Part shown: positions 37,230 to 48,386 of the stretch, in pieces
How the letters are laid out: every line of letters begins with the position of its first letter
How positions within the stretch are numbered: position 1 is the stretch's first letter
Source of the DNA: Nectonema munidae
Taxonomy: Eukaryota; Nematomorpha; Nectonematoida; Nectonematidae
Direction: 5' to 3'
Assembly: GCA_030549495.1 (NCBI GenBank)
Contig: JAUIRK010000090.1
Location: 62,001 to 126,000 of the forward strand
Length of the DNA: 64,000 nt
The notes under the pieces: generated by a model
The model's input: the letters and a program-made list of their open reading frames with translations, nothing else
What the model was told of the DNA's origin: nothing
The model's database searches: none
Position numbers and translations under genes: made by a program

Positions 37230-39300
37230 TATGTTAAAATTCTATATTTTTTCCTCTTTCACATGATCCTCGTTAGTAAATGCTCTATGCCTAACAACAA
37301 AACAAATAATATATCCATTTCTAAAAACTTATCTTTCAATCCGGGTACAATAAATTACTAATTCCCAAAAAGAGAGAAAAAAATTCTAGCTAAATCCCCC
37401 TTCACAAAAACAAAATAAAAATCCTAAAGCCCCCAGTTATCTTATTAAGCATCTCAAATGACATTTCTCTCCAATCACTCTCTAAAACCATCACCTAGCA
37501 AAAATTTAATGTTAAAAAATAATATTTCTCATCACTATACGTCAAGCCGTCAAAACAGGCTATACGTATATATTGAGATAGGAACCACCAAATATTCTCT
37601 TACCTCGTTAAATCTTTAAAAATAATCATAGGATCCCAAATTCTAGAATTAATTATTGCTAAGCAATCTTTTATGCACCAAACTGTCTAAAACACAACTA
37701 AAGTGAAACGAATACAGGCAGCTTCTCTAAATTGCAATTATTCTGGAAAGCACCTTCACTCCATAAATGGGTGCATCTTTAAAAATGACTTCAATAAGTT
37801 TGCAAAATATTTTAAGATTTAACTCATTAATTAAACACTTATTTACTTTAAACCTTTTTTTCCAAAACTCAGCATGTATTTATATTCATAAAATCATCTA
37901 TACAACACACTTTTTCGATTCAACATAATACATTTAAATCTTAAATCCATTCTCTTTCTCTAACTATAGTTACCCCCATCTCATACACTAGCAACAGTTA
38001 TACACCCCAAGTCAAGGTAACTCAAGGTAAACCACATAAAAGTGAGTAAAAACACTACGTTGTACTTTTACGTTTATACAACCTAAATAACCATTTTAAC
38101 TAGGTACAGCCTTTAGCATTTTCGCCAAATTTGTCATGACAACTGGTCTAAATGCTGGATCTTTGCTGTGGGATTAAAAGAATATCATCCTGGGATTAAT
38201 TTTCCAATTTCTAAAACTATCATAAACTACATATAGCCGATTTCTAAAAAAGGGCATACTTTCTTACATTAGTGCAAAGCTCGTAATACTTTTCTGACAT
38301 TGACCTCGCTATTGTCTCTTTCGACACTGTCAATATTTTATTAAACTGGTGCATCTCCGAAATAGAACAAAGTCTCAAAAACTAAATAAAAAATAGCAAG
38401 TTCTGATTCCTTACTCCCAAACTCCTCTTAATACTACACTCACTAAAACCACTTTTCTTAAGCACAATCTTCTATCAGACGCATTTTTTCCTATCTTCTC
38501 TTACACACAACAATACTCATACAAAAATATAATAAAAATATTACACACGGAACTTTTCCTGAAATTACAGCAAGAAAGCTCAGAAACACCATCAACTAAC
38601 TAAATAGAGATTAATACCATTATTTTAATACTAGCCGGTCCCGTGGTCGTTTCTCGCTCTCTCATGCCTTCAAAACATTGGAAAATAAATTCTTATTATT
38701 AAGAAGAATAAAAATCAAAACTTAATATAAAACTTAGTGGCCTATAACCTTGCCTTTTTCTTTTGGCAAACTCCTTAAAAAATAAACCGCAAAAGACTAG
38801 TACACTACTACCAAACAACACTTAGTTTGTATATCCCCCAGCTTAGGAACACTTAACTTGATCTCTCAAGATTCTATAAATACTTTAAAGCCTCAGTCGC
38901 CTCTAGCAAAACTTCTAGTACTATCTTTTTGACATGAAAAACGACCTCAACATAACCTATCACAAGCTACCCTTCTTATCTTTGTACTAAAATCACTTCC
39001 TCAAAAATATTAATACTACTCTCCCAAACCCTTGCCTCATGTTTCACCAACTTATACCCTTCTGTGCCCATCAATTAACACCTTTTTAACACCTAAAGGA
39101 GAATGACATCTCTGATATCACATGGCTGATCCTAATCAATCTACTGATAGAATTCAGTAACACAGACTCCTACTTCTCTTATATTTACTCTGATAATATT
39201 CTATTTTCAGTATAATATTCCCTAACCCCTTACAAGGCTTATTCATAAACTTAAGCTCAAATCATTTACACCATACGTGAGACGGTTTAAATGATCAGTT
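37230..39300. other. G-poor, C-rich strand-asymmetric block
   Basis: No gene recognised. By direct count, plus-strand 38401-39240 holds 72 G and 212 C, about 1:3, unlike the balanced flanks. Skew is also visible from about 37260. No long frame, rRNA or tRNA motif was found on either strand. Confidence 0.7.
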
Positions 39301-39436
39301 TTGAACAAAAAATGTTATAACCAAAAATTTTCTTTTGCACCTCGCTTAATTCTATTTGCTATAGAATTAATTTTACTCTATAAAGTAAAATGTTATTAGA
39401 TTTTTAGTTGTTCACATCATTCAAAAGAATATTCTT

Positions 39437-39485
39437 CATAGTAATGACCACGATCGGTAATCGAACCCATAATCCTTTCATCACA
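39437..39485 (-). repeat. Fragment of the second SINE family
   Basis: Minus strand GGGTTCGATTACCGATCGTG aligns to the B-box part of the copy at 22.5 kb (GGTTCGATTTCCGACCGTGA). The tail is missing. Confidence 0.5.
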
Positions 39486-39799
39486 AAAACAAAATTAAGT
39501 ATTTTGAGTTTATATTCTAATGATTTATCTATTTAATTTTTTTTACATTTATAATAAAGTAAAAGTAAATGTTTTTATTTTTTTGCAATTATTAAAATAG
39601 TTTAAATTTCATTTTATTTTTAAAAATTTAACGTGAAGTTTGTTTCATTTTCATTTTATCTAAATATTTATTTAATTTGTGAATTAAATTTTAGCTTATG
39701 TCTAATTTTTTTTCCATCACATATATAATTGATCTTTAAATTAATTTTTTTTTGATAATTATTAAAATTTCTTAGTAAACATTTTTTAATTTTTATGCC

Positions 39800-41542
39800 A
39801 TGTCTATTACCAGTTCGCCTCTTTCCTTCAAAAAGTACAAGTTATCACTCAGAACAAAAAAAGAAAAAAAAGTAAGTACTGCTTCAACTTCTGAGTCAAA
39901 AAAACTCACTACAGAAAAAAAAGTAAGTGAAGGTGAAAAACAAGTTATTTTGGATGAATCTCCATTTACATTGCTTGTTGATGATAGTGTATCACGAGTT
40001 AAATGGCAACTTCATGATTGGAATAAAGATACCGATGAACAAGAGAATAATTTACATGACATTAAAAGTATTATAGATTCAGGTGATGAAAACCATTTAA
40101 AAGTATATGTAAGAGCTAATCATTGGTCACTTAATGATAAGATTAGGAAAACTCTGTGGTATGATTTATGTTCAATTTCAGGTAATATTACTTCCTCTGA
40201 CACATATGATACTTTGGTTCATGAAAAGTTTGAACATTTATTAGATAAGAATCCTGAAGATATAAATCTTCCTTCATTTATCGATACAAAATATATGCTC
40301 CATTTTCATTTAAATCAAAAGGGAAAGCTTGCTGTTAAACTAGTAATGTCTGTTTTGGAGTATACACATCCTGAAGTTCATAAAGTTGTTCATAAAGAAT
40401 TGTATAAAATTGCTAGCTTGTTCTTACATTATATGTCTGAAAAGAATACATATAAGTCTTTATGCCATTTAATTACTTCTCGAAGTCATAAGTTTCTATT
40501 TATGGAATATTTTACGGATGTTACCGCTTTAAATTTTACTGATTTAGCAAAAGTTCATGCTGTTAAAGCTTACAAAATGATACATCATCTACTGCATGAC
40601 GACAGCCTAGTAGAAGGAGTTTTTGGTCATTGGCGTGTGTGGATTTTTACAAGTTTACCGTTCAGTTATCTAGTAAGAATTTTAGATTTATATCTCGTTG
40701 AAGGTAGTAAAGTGATGTATCGCATTGTTTTAGCTCTCTTTATTCTTTTTTTTAAAAATAATTTTAAAGAATTAACACCTTTTACAAATATTACAAAAGA
40801 AATATCTAATTTTTGCGAAGCTGCTACTTTTTCAATAGGAAAACTTTTGAAGACTTCTTTTAGGATTAGAGGTCTTCGAACTCTTCACTTAAAAAAGCTT
40901 ACATCCAAAAATACATTAATTGCTAAAAAGAGACAGGAAGTGTTGCCTCATTCTTTTTCTTCTTTAAGTCTTTCTTCTAGTCCTTGCTTTATTTTAGCGC
41001 CACAAATTGATTCTAAATGCGTAAATCATGACTTATTATCGCAACTCTGGTTTTGGATTCCTTCTCGATTCACCGTATACTCGCTTTGCCTTTTATATGC
41101 CAATTATGAACATGGCTCATCTTTCACCACCTTTATTTCTATGATTCAAGAAGAAGAGCCTCTCTTAATTTTCATAAAAACAACTAAATCTGAAGTCTTT
41201 GGTGTATTTTCTTCTAGTAAAGTTATTGACTTTCCACAGCATTCAAGTAAGTATCATGGGACTGGCGAAACATTTCTATTTACTCTTCTTCCCAAAGCTC
41301 AAAAATTTTCTTGGATAGGGAGTATTAAAAATTCTAAAAGTTCAGATGAAAATAATTTTTTTATTTATTCATCCAATAGTTGCGTCATATTTGGAGGTGG
41401 ATCAAGTGGTAAATGTGGTCTAAAACTGTTTAATTCTATTGAAACAGGCATTACTCAAACCTGTGAAACCTTTAACAATAAACAACTTTGTTCTGATGAG
41501 TTTTTTGTAATATCCCTTCTCGAAGTTTTCGCCTTCAAGTGA
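39800..41542 (+). CDS. TBC1D24: TBC and TLDc domain protein, TBC1D24/Skywalker-like
   Basis: This is a 580-residue uninterrupted ORF, the only long intact one in the window. Residues 1-60 are a Lys/Ser/Thr-rich extension. Residues about 85-325 match a TBC (Rab-GAP-like) domain, ending in the family-typical HWRVWIFTSLPFSYLVRILD and LYLVEGSKVMYRI. The IxxDxxR and YxQ catalytic fingers of active TBC GAPs are not visible, as in known TBC1D24 proteins. Residues about 405-580 form a TLDc domain with HGTGETFLFTLLPKAQKFSW, CVIFGGGSSG and CETFNNKQLCSDEFFVISLL, reaching the stop as in family members. Length is close to the usual 550-600. Family knowledge: TBC1D24 and fly Skywalker act in synaptic vesicle/endosomal trafficking, bind phosphoinositides and link to ARF6/Rab35 and oxidative stress resistance. 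The start ATG follows GCC and is the first in frame after AT-rich DNA. An AATAAA overlaps the stop, and another lies at about 41709. Absence of introns is notable; a retrocopy or a naturally compact gene are both possible. Confidence 0.88.
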   Translation: MSITSSPLSFKKYKLSLRTKKEKKVSTASTSESKKLTTEKKVSEGEKQVILDESPFTLLVDDSVSRVKWQLHDWNKDTDEQENNLHDIKSIIDSGDENHLKVYVRANHWSLNDKIRKTLWYDLCSISGNITSSDTYDTLVHEKFEHLLDKNPEDINLPSFIDTKYMLHFHLNQKGKLAVKLVMSVLEYTHPEVHKVVHKELYKIASLFLHYMSEKNTYKSLCHLITSRSHKFLFMEYFTDVTALNFTDLAKVHAVKAYKMIHHLLHDDSLVEGVFGHWRVWIFTSLPFSYLVRILDLYLVEGSKVMYRIVLALFILFFKNNFKELTPFTNITKEISNFCEAATFSIGKLLKTSFRIRGLRTLHLKKLTSKNTLIAKKRQEVLPHSFSSLSLSSSPCFILAPQIDSKCVNHDLLSQLWFWIPSRFTVYSLCLLYANYEHGSSFTTFISMIQEEEPLLIFIKTTKSEVFGVFSSSKVIDFPQHSSKYHGTGETFLFTLLPKAQKFSWIGSIKNSKSSDENNFFIYSSNSCVIFGGGSSGKCGLKLFNSIETGITQTCETFNNKQLCSDEFFVISLLEVFAFK

Positions 41543-43554
41543 ATAAATTAAAATCCTTCCTTTTTATTGGATCTGAAGAGTATTAATATTCCCTTGTATT
41601 GATTATTTATCGATTTGTTATTTTGCAGTTTTATCATATGAATAACTCGCAAATTACATACATCTCATTGTTCAGCCTTTGGTTTTTCAATATATTTGTA
41701 TATATAATATAATAAATTATTCTTTAATTTAATTTTTGTTTTACAACGCATGTTTCTTCATATATGCGAAATCTAAATGTTTCAATTAACAAGATTTTTA
41801 GAAGCACAGTAATATTTTTGAGAAAATAAATACTATATTCATTCTTCAAATTTTTGAAATTGTGTTAATAAGTTATTCATAAAGAGTTTTGTTTTGTTCG
41901 TTGAAAACAAAACTAACTAAATCCACCTAATCTATCTACGATATTAGTTTGGCTACGGTGAAAATCCTTAAAAAGTACATGGAATTTTACCTTATATTTA
42001 TGCTCTTTTTATTTTCTTTGATATAATTTAGCTATTTTTAAAAATTCCTTTCAGCGAGGAACTCTTGTTCGTTAAAAAGAACATCGTAAAACATTTTAAT
42101 TAAATATAGAAATGAATTCCTATTTTATTTATTACTGGCTTAGTGTGAAAAATAATATATAATGATTTCTTCAAATAACTGTTCGATTTTGCATCGTGTC
42201 AGAAACAGTAGAGTAGTCCTGAATGTGAACTAAAGCGCGAAATATTTTTTATAGCAGACAATATAAAATATTATTTCCTCAGGGTGAGAGGACGAGCCAG
42301 CTCTGACTACGCCACTGGACTCACAATAACGAGTTTCTTTTTTTTTTTTAGAAAAAGAAATAGATAAGGCTCTCATGAGATTTTGTGTTCATGGGGTTGC
42401 CGTATTCAAATAAAATATAGAGACAAGCCTTATACACGTGTATCCATCTTATACAGTTGTTGAAATACAATGGAAAAATATAGTTAATTTATATAATCTT
42501 GCGTTCTTAGTCAGCTGACTGATATAGAGAACGTCAGATTATGCTGTATTGCTATTCATCAAGAATTTGGGGAGATTTATTTCGCAAAACTATGAATGAT
42601 GGGGTTTTTTATTATCTTTCTTTCATTTCATCATAGAAAATTAGAATTTTCATGATTTATTTCTTTGTATTGATTTTTTGCCTTACGTTCATTAGTATGT
42701 CTTACTTAATCTATCATGACTTGAATTTGTAAACAATACTTTGACAATTTTTCTTTTCAGTGAATAATCAATAATCAAGTAAACTGTGTACCATCATCAT
42801 CTTGATAGAATTGATATCCTATATAGTGCATTCATGCATGTTTTATATAATTTATTCATCTATTTAGGATGAGTACTTTCATCGTTAGTATTTCTTTTTC
42901 GAATCGATAAAAGGCAAATGATCTTTTGTCAGTAGCAGGCCCTCGCAAAATTTCCTGTGGCGCCCTAGGGCAAAATTTTTAGTGAGAACTCTTTTCCCTT
43001 ACATACTGTAACCCCTTCTTTGATCCGTACTTGCGCTCAGTTGATTTTTATAATTATAAATATTATAAATATACTATTTAAACAATAATCTTTCAAAATC
43101 AATGTCAGGTTTCAGAGTCAGGAGTTGATGGAGTCGGATTTGGGTATTGAAAAATCATTTTAAAAAGAAATAAAACTCAATTTTTGGTGGAGTGGCTTTC
43201 TTTAGTTATCTCTCCATTTGAATGCAGGCGTTTTATTGTTTACTAAACAGCGTGGTTTCTCAAATTGAGAGTTGGCGAAATTAAACACCTTTATCATTCA
43301 TATTGTAGTTAGCACGTGCGTTGTCATTCTCATTGATTGATGCGAGCTTATCTTTTCGGTCATCCACGCACTTCTCACTACCATACTCACATTACACGAC
43401 AGATATGAAGCCGTGTGGTCATCCTTTTGAAGCCTTGGAATCGGGCACAGTTAATAGCCTAGCCAAGAGCTCGTTCTCGCATCAAAAGCCGAACTGATTG
43501 CCAAATTTTCTGCTCGCATTTTTTGATACCACTGTCACATCAGCTGATTTATAT
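41543..43554. other. 3' flank of the TBC/TLDc gene
   Basis: AATAAA signals near 41542 and 41709. An orphan TE end GACTACGCCACTG lies near 42320, and a GGCGCCCTAGGGCAAAATTTT block near 42960 is echoed in reverse near 61210-61235 (TAAAATTTTACCCTAGGGGCC). No gene seen. Confidence 0.45.
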
Positions 43555-44218
43555 CAGCGTTTCTCAACCGAATTTTTTCGAAATCATTGGATTCCGTAAA
43601 ATGTTTCCAGTCTTTCCCAGGAAAAAGTAATGCACTTGTGAGTTTTATCTATTCTCATGAATGCAGTTTTACTAAACCAAATTACTTTCCATTATTTTAT
43701 TTACTTTACCGAAAATCGTTTTTGTCGGTTAATCAAATTTTGCCTTTAAAACTTTTTTATGGCTCATACATTTCGTTCTGTTATCAAATTGTCTTGATGT
43801 AAGTAATAGCTAAAAAAAATACTAATCTTATTTCCTTTTGATTTGTACAACTTTTTTTTAAAAAACTTGAATTAATTTTTTTTGCATTTTATGGTAAGTT
43901 AGCTTTAAAAAGGGCAATGACTCCTAAAAGTACTTTCTGTTTCATATCATTTGTTTCTGTGCTTCCTAGCGTGCAGCCAGATGAAAATAAGTGCTAGTCC
44001 GATTCAACGATATTTGGCAATTTTTTCAGCGTTTGGATACTTGTTTTCCAAAGCGGTCCAAGTAGGCCCGAGGGATCCACAAAAAATTTGGGGGTTCAGG
44101 TAGAAAGCTGCAAAGAACATATGTGTTTTGCTAGATTAGAGACTTAAATCTTAAGTTTTTGGGACTTGAGGTGCATGAGATTTTCAAATTTTTAGCGGGT
44201 CCACGGCGAAAAAAAGGT
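43555..44218 (+). mobile_element. Probable decayed hAT element
   Basis: CAGCGTTTCTCAACCGAATT at the left is a hAT end. GGGTCCACGGCGAAAAAAAGGT at the right resembles the subterminal sequence of the 12-13 kb copies, but the final terminal bases are lost. No transposase and no duplication found. Confidence 0.45.
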
Positions 44219-45829
44219 GCTAAAATTTAAGCCAATTTTTTATTGCGTTTTCACTCCATTTACTTGAGAATCCTTCTTTTCTCGTCTTGAAGCGAATTCA
44301 TTTTTCCTTTAATTGCAAACAGTGATAAAACATCTACGTAAATAATATATTTTTTGGCCAGGAATATGGGTTTTGCTCGATGTATATTGCTAGCTGCTGA
44401 TACATACACTCTTTTGCGGCTACAACAGACATGCTCCTCATGTGTATTAAAAATATCTTGCTTTCTTTTTATAACGTTTGAACACGTATTCGTTCAATAC
44501 TGAACATTTCTACCAATCTTTGAGTACTTTTGCTATAGTGAAAATTCATTTTTTTTCGCTTGCCATGTTTGATATGGGTATTGTGAGAATAGATATATAA
44601 ATTGAGGACCCTTGTGGCTTCTGTTGTCTTCATTTTTTATATGAAAAATCACTCCCTTACCCTCCTTGGTCGGTAAATAACTCTACTGTAGGTGTAAAGA
44701 TAAGAGTTAAGGTACCGTCTGGTGTTTTCATTAGAAGACACAATTTCCCTGTTTGGATCGAACACAAGACAGACGTATTAGAACACAAGGTAGAAGTATT
44801 TAGCCAACCTTATTCACGCCCCTCCAAAATTAATTTATTATGATAAAGTTTTAAGTTAAATTGAAATTGAAGTTAAACAAGGAGACATAAATTATGTGGA
44901 AAAATAGGATAATTTACAAGAAAATCCATTTAAAAATTTGTTGTCGCCATTTTCTTCCTTGGTTGAAAATGCTGAAGGAAAGGTGGTTGAAGATGAGGAC
45001 AAGAATTTTAAAGCTGTTAACGATTTTTTTTATTCCTTGCAAAAATAATTAATATAAAAAATATTTTGAAAGTAAAAGAAGAGTTTTTTTACTAAAAAAT
45101 AATCAATCGCATTTGGAATGAATTTTTATAAGCTCATTTTTTGCAACTATTAGATGGAATGAAAGAGCGAATTCTAAATAGCTCGGGATTTCATTATTAA
45201 GCGAAGATAAAACGGAACAATCCCGATCAGGACATCTTGCGATTCTATCAAGGCGTAATTTTCTCCTACTTTTATCATTTTAACGACCAAATTTAAAAAT
45301 CCAAATAATATAAATATTTTTGTGAGTCTTAATTTTAGTGCTAGAAAAACTCGTTCTCAGAAAACTTTGTTTTGGAATACTCCGTTTTAAATTCACAGTG
45401 AATATTAAAGTCTGAATTTTGAAATATTTATCATCTCCTCCAAATGAGCATCAGAAAGGCAAATAAAATGGATAAGTCTTTACAGATTTGCAATGAAATG
45501 GGTATTTAAATAAAAAAAACCCACTGTCAACTCATTCAGTAGCAATGTTCTGAAAGGAAACGCATACAAAACTTACTTAAACTGTCTACGTTCTCTAGTA
45601 ACATTGGTACTAAATGAGTTAATACGAAGAAAGAAAAATGAGAATTCAGTCAGTGTTGTCTAAGTAATTGAGGCTAGAATTGCTCGCTTTCATTGGGTAA
45701 GACAAAAGGGAACGAAAATTGAGTATGAAATAAATATTCCACGCTTTCAATGTCAGTGCATTATCATATAGGAGGAGGATACATGAAACAAAGTTCGCTT
45801 TTAATGCTTGAATATTTGTGAGATCTGTG
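44219..45829. other. AT-rich intergenic sequence, nothing recognised
   Basis: No gene or bounded repeat found. Confidence 0.5.
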
Positions 45830-46992
45830 TCAGTAAAGTTTTAATTGATACTGTAAATAAAGAAATTTTAGCTCCCTTTTTACTTTACGCCAATTTCTGT
45901 ATTTCGATTTCTTATTTTTAACTGCATTCTTAACATCCTGGTCATTCCACCACCAACTCTTTCTTTCTCCTCTAGATTTCGAGACGCCGCACACTTTTTT
46001 CATAACATTTGATAAAGCCTTCATCTTGTCATCCCAGCAATTGGCCTCTTCCAGAACACGCTGTGCTTCTCTAACAAACTTTTCCTTTGTACGAGTCTCT
46101 TTCAGTTTCCAAGTTTTCACTCTCTCTCCTTTTCCCTATTAATCGTGCGTTTCGGATTAAAAATCATGTCCGTAACTAACAGTCTATGTTGAGTCAGCAC
46201 TTCTTCATCAGCAATCACTTTCACGTCCTTAACTTTATCGCTTTTTCTAACCAATATATAATCTGTTACACTCACTTTCCCGCCCGAATCAAAAGTTATC
46301 AATTTTTCCTCATCTTTTTTGAAACAGGTATTGACAATCTTTAGGTCAAAACTATCGGCAAACTCTAGCAGCATTTCTCCCTCTTTTTTTCTTTTTCCAA
46401 AACCAAAACCTCCGTGAACGTCTTCGAAACCTTCAACATTCCGAAACCAACATGTCCATTGAAATCACCAAGAACAACGCATTTACCCTTTACCTTCATC
46501 ATCACTTCAGTCAAACAATCGTAAAACTCCACTTTTTCTTCTAAACTAAGACCAACCTGTGGTGCGTAGGCAGATACAAATGTCACCACTTCTTCGTAAA
46601 CAGTCATCTCCATAATGATTACTCTACTTGACACTCTTCTAACACTGACAATTATTTCAAGCCAATCCTAGACCAACTCCGCTTTGTCCTACTTTGTTTC
46701 CAATCCAGTACAAGCATTTGTATCCGTGCTGACCTGCTCTAATCATCCGCGTGCCTTCTTTCTTATATCTCACTTCCTGAAGACCTGCAACAATTACTTT
46801 TCTTTCTACACGCATATTCACCACTTCAGCACTTCTACCTACCGAACCAACATTTGCTGACGCAAATCTGAGTATTTTCATTGGCTTTCTAAGGGACAAA
46901 AATGTAGGAATCCTGGGCTCCCAATGGGCTTTACCAGGGTCCGTTATGAGTCTTCTTGTACTTACCTCTGAGAAAAACTCCTTCCCCGTCAC
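45830..46992 (-). pseudogene. RTE-like LINE, 5' half of ORF2 with APE endonuclease, broken
   Basis: Read on the minus strand, three overlapping frames encode an apurinic-like endonuclease in order: ILRFASANVGSVG (catalytic Asn), IVAGLQEVRYKKEGTRM (Glu), VTFVSAYAPQVGLSLEEKVE, VVLGDFNGHVGFG (Asp, Asn), LKIVNTCFKKDEEKLITF, VTDYILVRKSDK (Asp) and TQHRLLVTDM (His). All key catalytic residues are visible. After 46120 a Lys/Trp-rich linker (RKSWWWNDQDVKNAVKNKKS) leads towards where the reverse transcriptase should begin, but similarity stops at about 45830. Two frame shifts (near 46650 and 46400) break the gene. This type of endonuclease is often mis-annotated as craniofacial development protein 2; the RT clade is inferred as RTE-like. 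Loss of the 3' part is unusual, since LINEs are normally 5'-truncated; a deletion or later rearrangement is likely. Confidence 0.8.
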
Positions 46993-47059
46993 TCTATTTG
47001 CCCAGTTACCCAGAGGTTAAGCAACTGGGAACATAATTTTCCGTAGTATTTGAGTTGTT

Positions 47060-47172
47060 GTTGCATAATGAGCGTGATTTTTATTAACGGATGCCCTTCC
47101 TGGCGCCAACCACTATTTGTATTCAGGACTTGAAACCGTTAGCCTTTATACAATCAAGTACTAAACCCACAA
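47060..47172 (-). repeat. tRNA-like leader upstream of the LINE fragment
   Basis: The minus strand reads CCACTGCCTTGTGGGTTTAG, an AACGGTTTCAAGTCCTG stretch resembling a B box, then GGCGCCAGGAAGGGCATCCG. This looks like a degenerate tRNA-derived head followed by a GCCAGGAAGGGCATCC block of the kind shared by many invertebrate SINE/LINE sequences. It lies about 70-180 bp before the endonuclease frame. It may be a SINE or the LINE's own leader. Confidence 0.45.
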
Positions 47173-47401
47173 GGCAGTGGTAATTTGGAATCGGAGTTAT
47201 TTTCCCCTAGAACAAGAGCCAGCCAAGGCTATCGAGTTTGTTCTACCCGGAGCTTTAGGTTAAGGCGCTTGTTACTCGCTTTCGCCTCCACATCATTTAG
47301 TCTTAAACAATCCCGCCACGTGAAGGCAGATCTTAAGACTTACTGTTCAGAGGTTCATCCTCATTCTCCACCTCGACATAAACAGCATTAGAGGGCCTCT
47401 G

Positions 47402-47600
47402 ACAGGTTTGATTGATTTTCATAAAAAATGGATATCACCACTAAATTTTGCATACTTGAAAATGCGTATATGTGTGTAAAAAACTTTATATAATTATTTA
47501 GATAAAAAGTTTCTTTTTTAAGATGAGCTGTCATATGTAAATCAACAGGTTTGATTGATTTTGATTAAAAAAAAATGAACATCACCACTGAATTCAACAT
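47402..47600 (+). repeat. Direct repeat, about 143-bp spacing
   Basis: ACAGGTTTGATTGATTTT begins at 47402 and 47545, with ATCACCACTRAATT following in both. Similarity fades after about 65 bp. Confidence 0.65.
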
Positions 47601-48018
47601 AGTTGAAATATTATATGTAACATTAAAAATATTTAAAAACTTATTAATATCTGAGAAAAAGAGGGGACACTTTACACTCCCCCCCCCCTCCTCTAGCATT
47701 TGAGCGGACAACTTTAACCCACCACTAATAGGGTGAAGAGAAGAGAAGTATGGAATAAATTTAACTACTCATTTTTTAGACCATAGTGATAATCAACTGT
47801 ACAAGTTTCAGAGTTTGGTAAAAAAAAAATTATTGTTTTTTTTCAACGTTTTTTTTGAGTGAAACTTTTTTTATTTGAAAAAAATTGATGTACAAAGCTT
47901 CTACAATTTTTGATCATAGCAAAAACATTTTACACCGAAAAAAATATGCATATTTTGGAAAGTTTACACGAAAGAGAGGGGCCATAAAAATGGGTTAATA
48001 AAATTAAAAGCATCTATC

Positions 48019-48386
48019 TCGGCAATATGACGTAAAGGATTCATATAGCATGCCAGCATGGAAGGTAAATATGGGAAATTAAAATGCACAAAGTGTTTTC
48101 ACATGAGAAGAATTTGCAGAATTTGAAAAATAACGTAAAAGTAACATAAAAATGAAGAAAGAGTATAATATATATCATGGGCTGATTCTCCTCATTCCAA
48201 GAAGCAGTTCTACAAATCCAACATTCGAGTATATCTCTAAAACGAAAACCCACGCAAACCACAGTTATCCCTTTGACATTGTTAGAGATGATTTTATGTA
48301 ACATGTAAAAATAATAGCAGCCATAGTAAAAATCTACTTAAATAGATGCACTGGATACTGCCCATTGATAAATTCAGAAAGATTTA
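48019..48386 (-). repeat. Left arm of a 0.35-kb inverted repeat
   Basis: It matches the reverse complement of 51168-51504. The best-kept part, about 48177-48305, includes GGGCTGATTCTCCTCATTCC, AAGAAGCAGTTCTACAAATC and AACCACAGTTATCCCTTTGA. Read on the minus strand this arm is open over 87 codons (48304-48041), but the other arm has stops in the same frame, so a coding role is unlikely. Confidence 0.8.

Noticed and set aside
37230..39300. Mitochondrial insertion (NUMT)
   Set aside because: No conserved rRNA, tRNA or mitochondrial protein blocks could be recognised; only base skew suggests it.
46117..46992. Host gene for craniofacial development protein 2
   Set aside because: This is a common mis-annotation of LINE endonucleases; the frames are broken and lead into an ORF2 linker.
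48041..48304. 87-codon minus-strand frame with several Cys
   Set aside because: The paired arm at 51.2-51.5 kb has stops in the same frame, so the frame is not under coding constraint.
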